From positions 930,001-994,000 of the forward strand of contig NBAY01000009.1 of NCBI GenBank assembly GCA_002794775.1: 64,000 nt of DNA, given 5' to 3'. Positions 59,234 to 64,000 of the stretch are shown here, piece after piece. Source of the stretch: Porodaedalea pini (taxonomy: Eukaryota > Basidiomycota > Agaricomycetes > Hymenochaetales > Hymenochaetaceae). Each line of letters begins with the position of its first letter. Position 1 is the first letter of the stretch. Below the pieces are notes generated by a model, which searched no databases, had not been told where the DNA came from, and saw only the letters and a list, made by a program, of their open reading frames with translations. A program made the translations under genes and the position numbers.

Positions 59234-59240
59234 CTTTATA
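59234..59240 (-). promoter_or_regulatory. Candidate TATA box of the secreted-protein gene
   Basis: TATAAAG on the minus strand, about 220 nt before ATG 59014. This implies a leader of about 190 nt. Confidence 0.45.
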
Positions 59241-60139
59241 CGTTGTTGCCAGCAGTAGATATTCCGTTAATTAGCTTGAGACTTCTCCGCGGCAGGGCGT
59301 ACGCGCCGACAGACAGGTTTAGGAAACTAGACTTTGCCGGGCGTAGTAGTCTTCGCAGTCGACGCTGCCTGTTGCCAGCCCGACACTAAGAAGCCAGGCA
59401 GGAACGCGGGCCAGCATGACGGGTGCCTGAGGTAAAGAGTCCGAGTCGTCAAGGACGGCGTCGACGACGGCAACTGGGCTCGTCGTTGCTTCCGAAATCC
59501 CATCGACCACTCGGAGGATAATCGCACAATTATGAAAACAACGCGCGATCAGAAGACAGAGGGACAGTGCGACATGCTTCGTCCATTTGGTAAGGCGTAC
59601 TCATGAGTTCTCGATACCGTCAGCAGGAGTCGCGACAGCCATATGTTCTTGACGACCGTCTTGTACAAGCCACGGCAGAAATGCCATAAAGTGTGAACGA
59701 GTTTAAGCGCAGTGTTGCTTGTGAACCGGCCCGCGCGCTTATGGTAGAAAGCCAAGACTCAAAAAGCGCGACGTGCATCGCGATTTAAATTTACTAATCT
59801 GATTGCCACGAGTCTAACACTGAAAAATATAAGAAAAATTTAAATATGAGAAAATAAGAGCGACAGATATAGATTTGAGATTCGCAACAATTATACAAGG
59901 AACATACTACGGTACTCTCGAGGACTCGACAACGAGAAGGATATGTGAGGAAGAAAAATCGTACACATAAAATAGCAACTGCAATCTGAAAGAGACTCAG
60001 GCCCCGTCACTAAGTTCCTCCGGTTTCCCTGCTAACATAAGAACATCAGTGCCGGCGCAAGTCCGTTGGTAACCTGTCTCGCAACGCATCAAGGAGAAAC
60101 GGCTCTGATAACGAGCAGACAAGGGGCCGATCAAAGGAA
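59241..60139. other. Intergenic region, no supported gene
   Basis: Short frames on the minus strand (59319-59755) have no motif, repeat or intron pattern. The part from 59780 to 60000 is AT-rich, as expected near a 3' end. Confidence 0.5.
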
Positions 60140-61771
60140 TCAGAGCCACTTTGGATCGCCGCGTCCCACGACTTTCCTCGAGCCCGAGAACTTGAACCTC
60201 ACGAGCGTCTGTGCACGCGTAAGCAGCGAGGGCTTCGCAGCTGCAGGTTCGATATACATGCAGTAACCTCTTGGAACTGGGCTTGCCAATGTGGTACGAC
60301 GTTTTGGTTTTTTGACATCAATGAGAGTCCAATTGTATCTCTCACCACCACGCTCTTCTTTTCGGTCCTCCACGGCACTAGCATCCTTCTCAGCGCGAGC
60401 GCGGGCCAAAGCGCGTGAAAGGTTTGATAGAGGCGGAAGTGCGCTGGAGACCTCGACGCGGGGACGGCGGTCTGCTGATGCGAGCAAATGGTACGGCGTT
60501 GAGACCGAGCGGACAGGCGTTCTTCGCAAGATGTCGCCGTGAGTAGATTCAACACCATTACGTAGACGCTGGCAGAGGGGTACAACACGCGCTTGAGAAC
60601 TGGGGGCGAGAGTATGTCCATCCGGAAGGAGGCCGCCCGTGCGAATGAGCTTCATCTCGTCTACCATCGTCCAAATGGTCTTAGTCCGAGCCTTGGAGAG
60701 GCAGGGGGAGTCAGAAGGAAGTGCAGCGTGCGGTGCACGATAGAATTGAGTAGCGAGGGGCGTGTGTTTCAGTACCTGAGATGGTAGAGAGAAAATGCTG
60801 CTTAAAGAGGAAGAAGACGGAACGGCGCCTGCTTCTGGAGGTAGCAAAAATGGACGAGGGTTTGGCTTTGGCTTCATTGCAGGCGTCACGATGGACTGAA
60901 GACCACCAGCTAGCGATACAGTCAAAGGTATTCGCATCCTATCTTCAGTCAATTCAAGCTGACCAGAATACCTTTCGGCAGCAGACTTCGGTGTATGTTT
61001 GACTACTATAGACGGAAGAGAAGGTAGATTAGCTTTCTTCCCGAGCAGGCTTTCTCTTTTCTCGCTTCGTGGGACGACAGAGCGAACAGAAGAGCGGCGA
61101 GGAAGGAGAGCTTCGGACCTTGGTCGGGTACGCTCCTCAATCTTTGGTAGCAGAAAGGCCTTGGGGGGAGTATGCTGGCTTGTCCGACGATCATTAGGCA
61201 CAAGAGGAGACTGTTTCCGAGTAAAAGCACGCTTCGGCTTAGACGTCCTTTCGGGTGCAGCATATGGGCACAAAGGAGGTGCATTCTCCTTATCCACCGG
61301 TAACGAGAGCCTCCTTGATTGCTTAACTTCGGCCTTACCATTCCTTTTCGTTGTGTCTGGAGTAGAAAAGCAGGCATCCCCGCTAACCTCAGGAACCGCG
61401 GCTGGCTTGGCATTCACAGGCCGGACAGTGGTCGGGGCTCGAGGGAGCCTCGTAGTCGACATATTCATCGAGTCTTTCGCTGCGCGATGGAGAGATGCTG
61501 ATCGCCGAGGAAGGGCGTAGGCAGATTTCATTGACGTGGGCAAGGATGGTCGGGCGTTGCGCTGCTGGGGTGTCGGAAGGGCGGCAATCGACGCCCTCCG
61601 CTTGAACTTGTCACTAGAACTCTCCGCCTTTGGCTTGATGAAGACTCTTGGAGGGAGGTGTGCGTGGGCTGACTTGTTCTGGAGAGGCGGGACCAAGTGT
61701 GCGTCGTATCGAGAATAGCGAGATACAGTGCGGATGTCGTCCGGCGCAGACATACGACGTCTCGCCGACAT
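60140..61771 (-). CDS. Basic, disordered Ser/Pro/Arg-rich protein with a KEN motif
   Basis: Single exon, 543 residues, from ATG 61771 (MSARRRMSAPDDIR) to 60140. Nearly the whole chain is low in hydrophobics and rich in Arg, Ser, Pro and Lys, with many S/T-P sites. LPVDKENAPP near residues 155-165 is a classic KEN-box context (an APC/C-Cdh1 degron). A more ordered block lies near residues 350-375 (KTIWTMVDEMKLIRTGG). No domain recognised. Base composition and lack of introns differ from neighbours, but 1.6 kb without a stop in a region of average GC argues that it is real. Nuclear or cell-cycle role is inference only. Confidence 0.75.
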   Translation of the reverse strand: MSARRRMSAPDDIRTVSRYSRYDAHLVPPLQNKSAHAHLPPRVFIKPKAESSSDKFKRRASIAALPTPQQRNARPSLPTSMKSAYALPRRSASLHRAAKDSMNMSTTRLPRAPTTVRPVNAKPAAVPEVSGDACFSTPDTTKRNGKAEVKQSRRLSLPVDKENAPPLCPYAAPERTSKPKRAFTRKQSPLVPNDRRTSQHTPPKAFLLPKIEERTRPRSEALLPRRSSVRSVVPRSEKRESLLGKKANLPSLPSIVVKHTPKSAAERYSGQLELTEDRMRIPLTVSLAGGLQSIVTPAMKPKPNPRPFLLPPEAGAVPSSSSLSSIFSLPSQVLKHTPLATQFYRAPHAALPSDSPCLSKARTKTIWTMVDEMKLIRTGGLLPDGHTLAPSSQARVVPLCQRLRNGVESTHGDILRRTPVRSVSTPYHLLASADRRPRVEVSSALPPLSNLSRALARARAEKDASAVEDRKEERGGERYNWTLIDVKKPKRRTTLASPVPRGYCMYIEPAAAKPSLLTRAQTLVRFKFSGSRKVVGRGDPKWL

Positions 61772-62208
61772 GTTTGGAATGAATTTGGTTGTGAGCTCCC
61801 AGAGTGCTAGGATATGTTTTGATAGACACAGAAAGACAGAGATGGTGACAGTCGTAAACTAACACAGAAAGTTAGCGGGCTGACCGGCGCGATTTCTAGC
61901 GAGACCAGCTTCCTCAGACAGACAATGAGACATTGCCTCCCGATTCAATTGCTTATCGGGTGCTTCGAGCAATGAAACATTGCAAGTCAAGACGCGAATG
62001 TTATAGAGCAAGCAGCGAGCACGACAGGACGTAGCTGGCGGACGTGATCTACGCGTTGCTTTCAAGCTGCTTCGGGACAGGTTCTGCTATTGCTACGACT
62101 CGGACGAAGTGATGTCCCCAAATATCCTGACTCTTTTCTGTTTTCTTCCACCACATCGTGCTCCTTAGCTACACGCAACAAAACTGCACCCTGACGAATT
62201 AACACACT
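61772..62208. promoter_or_regulatory. Divergent promoter region
   Basis: 437 bp between the start codons of the basic protein (-) and mannose-6-phosphate isomerase (+). No clear TATA box and no other gene. Confidence 0.5.
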
Positions 62209-63684
62209 ATGTCCCCACCGGTCTTTCCGATCATCCCCACGACGCAGCAGTACGACTGGGGGAAAGTTGGCCTCCAATCTAAGGTCGCGCAGTTCGCGCA
62301 TGCTGCGCGCGCACCCGACTTTACGCTAGACGAGAACGCGCCATATGCAGAGGTAAGCTCTTCAGAGCTATAGGTCGGAGGTTGTAGCTGACGGATCGCG
62401 CACAGTTGTGGATGGGCACGCATCCGAAGTCGCCGTCGCGTCTCGTGGATGGAACGACGCTCGCTGAACATCTCGCTGCACATCCCTCCCTTATTGGGTA
62501 CGAAATCGTCACGACTTTCCATGCAGAAGACGGGAACATCCCGTTCTTATTCAAGATCCTCGCCATCGAGAAGGCACTGAGCATACAGACACACCCGGAC
62601 AAGCAGACGGCGGAAAAGCTGCACGCCGAACAGCCTGATGTTTACAAAGGTGAGTGCATACACTTACAGATCTAGTTTCTCCTCAGATTAAACTGAACAT
62701 TCAGACCCAAATCACAAGCCCGAGATGGCCATTGCACTCACTCCGTTCACCGCACTCTGCGGCTTCCTCCCGCTCCCCCAGATCGCCACATTCATATCCT
62801 CCACGCCGGAGTTCGCCGCGCTCATCCCGTCCACCATACTCTCGCACTTCATCTCTACCTCAAATTCGCGCACGCCTACAGGTCCGAATGAGAGAGCCGC
62901 GCTGCGCGACCTCTTCTCCGCACTCATGACCGCGGAGGAGGATAAGTTCAAGGAGGAGCTTGCAAAACTCGTTACTCGTTACAAAGAGGGCCGGGAGAAA
63001 CCAGAAGAAAGCGGCGTGAAGGAACTGGTGCTTCGCCTTGAGAGCCAATTCCCTGGCGATATAGGGATCTTCTGTGCGTTCATGCTTAACTACGTCAAGA
63101 TGCGGCCGGGCGAGGCGATCTTCCTCGGTGCGGGAGAGCCTCATGCGTACGTCTCTGGAGGTCAGCATGCATTATAACCTGCTTGTAGGGAATTATTCTC
63201 AATTGTATTTGCTTTTACTGCAGATATCGTTGAGACGATGGCCACCTCAGATAATGTTATTCGCGCAGGACTGACGCCCAAGCTGCGCGACGTGCCGAAT
63301 CTCATCTCAGGGCTCACATACACCGCGTCCGAACCAAGCAAACACACCGTCACACCACGCGCCTTCGGCACAGCGGACCCATTCGCGGACACGCACGCCG
63401 AGTCCGTGCTGTACGAGCCGCCCATCCCTGAGTTCGCCGTCGTGCGCGTCGAAGCGGAGAAAGGCGCAAGCGCACGGCACGACGCACTGCGCGGGCCGAG
63501 CATCCTTATTGTTACGAAGGGCCGTGGCCGCATCTCGTGGACCGGTGAGGCTGGCGAGGCTAGCGAAGAGCTAAGTGAAGGCCGTGTGCTCTTTGTTGGT
63601 GCGAAGACAGCTGTGACATTCACGTCGGAGGAGAGCTTGGAGGTCTATCGAGCATTTGTAGAACCGAAGCCGCCTAGCTTCTGA
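62209..63684 (+). CDS. Mannose-6-phosphate isomerase (type I PMI)
   Basis: Interconverts fructose-6-phosphate and mannose-6-phosphate, feeding GDP-mannose for wall mannan and glycosylation. Exons 62209-62352, 62406-62649, 62705-63160 and 63224-63684 total 1,305 nt, 434 residues, the usual length. N-terminus TTQQYDWGKVG is the substrate loop. Zinc ligands: Gln and His in SIQTHPDKQTAE, Glu in DPNHKPEMAIAL, His in GAGEPHAYVSG. The helical insertion typical of eukaryotic PMI is present (about residues 160-240). The C-terminal cupin part carries GPSILIVTKGRG. All four exon joins are in frame with GT-AG introns. No abnormality seen. Confidence 0.95.
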
Positions 63685-64000
63685 GTCACTTTGGAGTTGC
63701 TTGCTGAGATAAAAAATATACTATTAGACACGGTCGACAAGTAAAGATCTTTTTGTAGAAATAGTCTTGTAGCAATGATAAGGTGTTCAAGCAGCGTCGC
63801 AGAAAACCGATGTTGTTAGATTTCTTCTTGAATTTGTTGCTGTTTCAAGCGGACATTATCAGACAAATGCACGCCATGAGGTGGTAAGTAGAAAGGACAT
63901 TATTGGATGGAATGCAACATAATTACGAAGTCTGCTACAGCCGACCACGTTTTCTTGCGTTGCTCTGGAGCGTACCCCATCCACCCCATCCAGGTCGAGA
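63685..64000. other. 3' flank of mannose-6-phosphate isomerase
   Basis: Nothing recognised; AT-rich 3' UTR-like sequence up to the window edge. Confidence 0.5.

Noticed and set aside
59319..59755. Small minus-strand frames downstream of the basic protein gene
   Set aside because: No start context, family resemblance or splice sites that would join them.

Overview
The window is genomic DNA from a filamentous basidiomycete, most likely an Agaricomycete. The evidence is dense short introns (about 45-75 nt, GT-AG with CTRAY-like branch sites), compact gene spacing, and several families typical of that class: a DUF6533 seven-helix protein, an HSPA12-like Hsp70 ATPase, serine/alanine-rich secreted proteins, and a Tf1/sushi-type chromovirus. 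No rRNA, tRNA or CRISPR array was recognised.

Region 1 (1-11.3 kb) is a nest of two retrotransposons, both read on the minus strand. A non-LTR (LINE-like) element carries ORF1 (zinc knuckles) and ORF2 (endonuclease plus reverse transcriptase) and runs off the left edge. A complete 6,266-bp Ty3/gypsy chromovirus (2719-8984) is inserted at the ORF1/ORF2 junction, flanked by the target duplication CAGAC. Its 425-bp LTRs differ at only three positions. It keeps a TATA box, an 11-nt self-priming site, a -1 slippery heptamer and a polypurine tract, but pol has four in-frame TGA codons. All four, and most other visible lesions in both elements, look like CpG transitions.

Region 2 (11.3-33 kb) is gene-dense: prolyl iminopeptidase (+, two odd splice donors), a SUN-domain nuclear envelope protein (-), a small orphan ORF (+), an HSPA12-like ATPase with a very long low-complexity tail (-), a coiled-coil family protein (+), chaperonin subunit CCT5 (-), PP2A catalytic subunit (+) and a peroxisomal-type acyl-CoA synthetase (-). 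Divergent pairs share promoters of only 145-180 bp.

Region 3 (33-47 kb) holds an AT-rich island, a very large helical-repeat protein (8.2 kb, tentatively UNC80-like) and a DUF6533 membrane protein with an apparent one-base frame break.

Region 4 (47-64 kb) holds a small mitochondrial protein, a second member of the coiled-coil family, an AT-rich island with a decayed gene and a 61-bp hairpin, an APC-family amino-acid permease, a one-helix membrane protein, a secreted protein with an internal tandem duplication, a basic disordered protein with a KEN motif, and mannose-6-phosphate isomerase. Most genes are unrelated housekeeping functions and no biosynthetic cluster is evident. Exon models were read by eye. 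Boundaries are exact only where stated.
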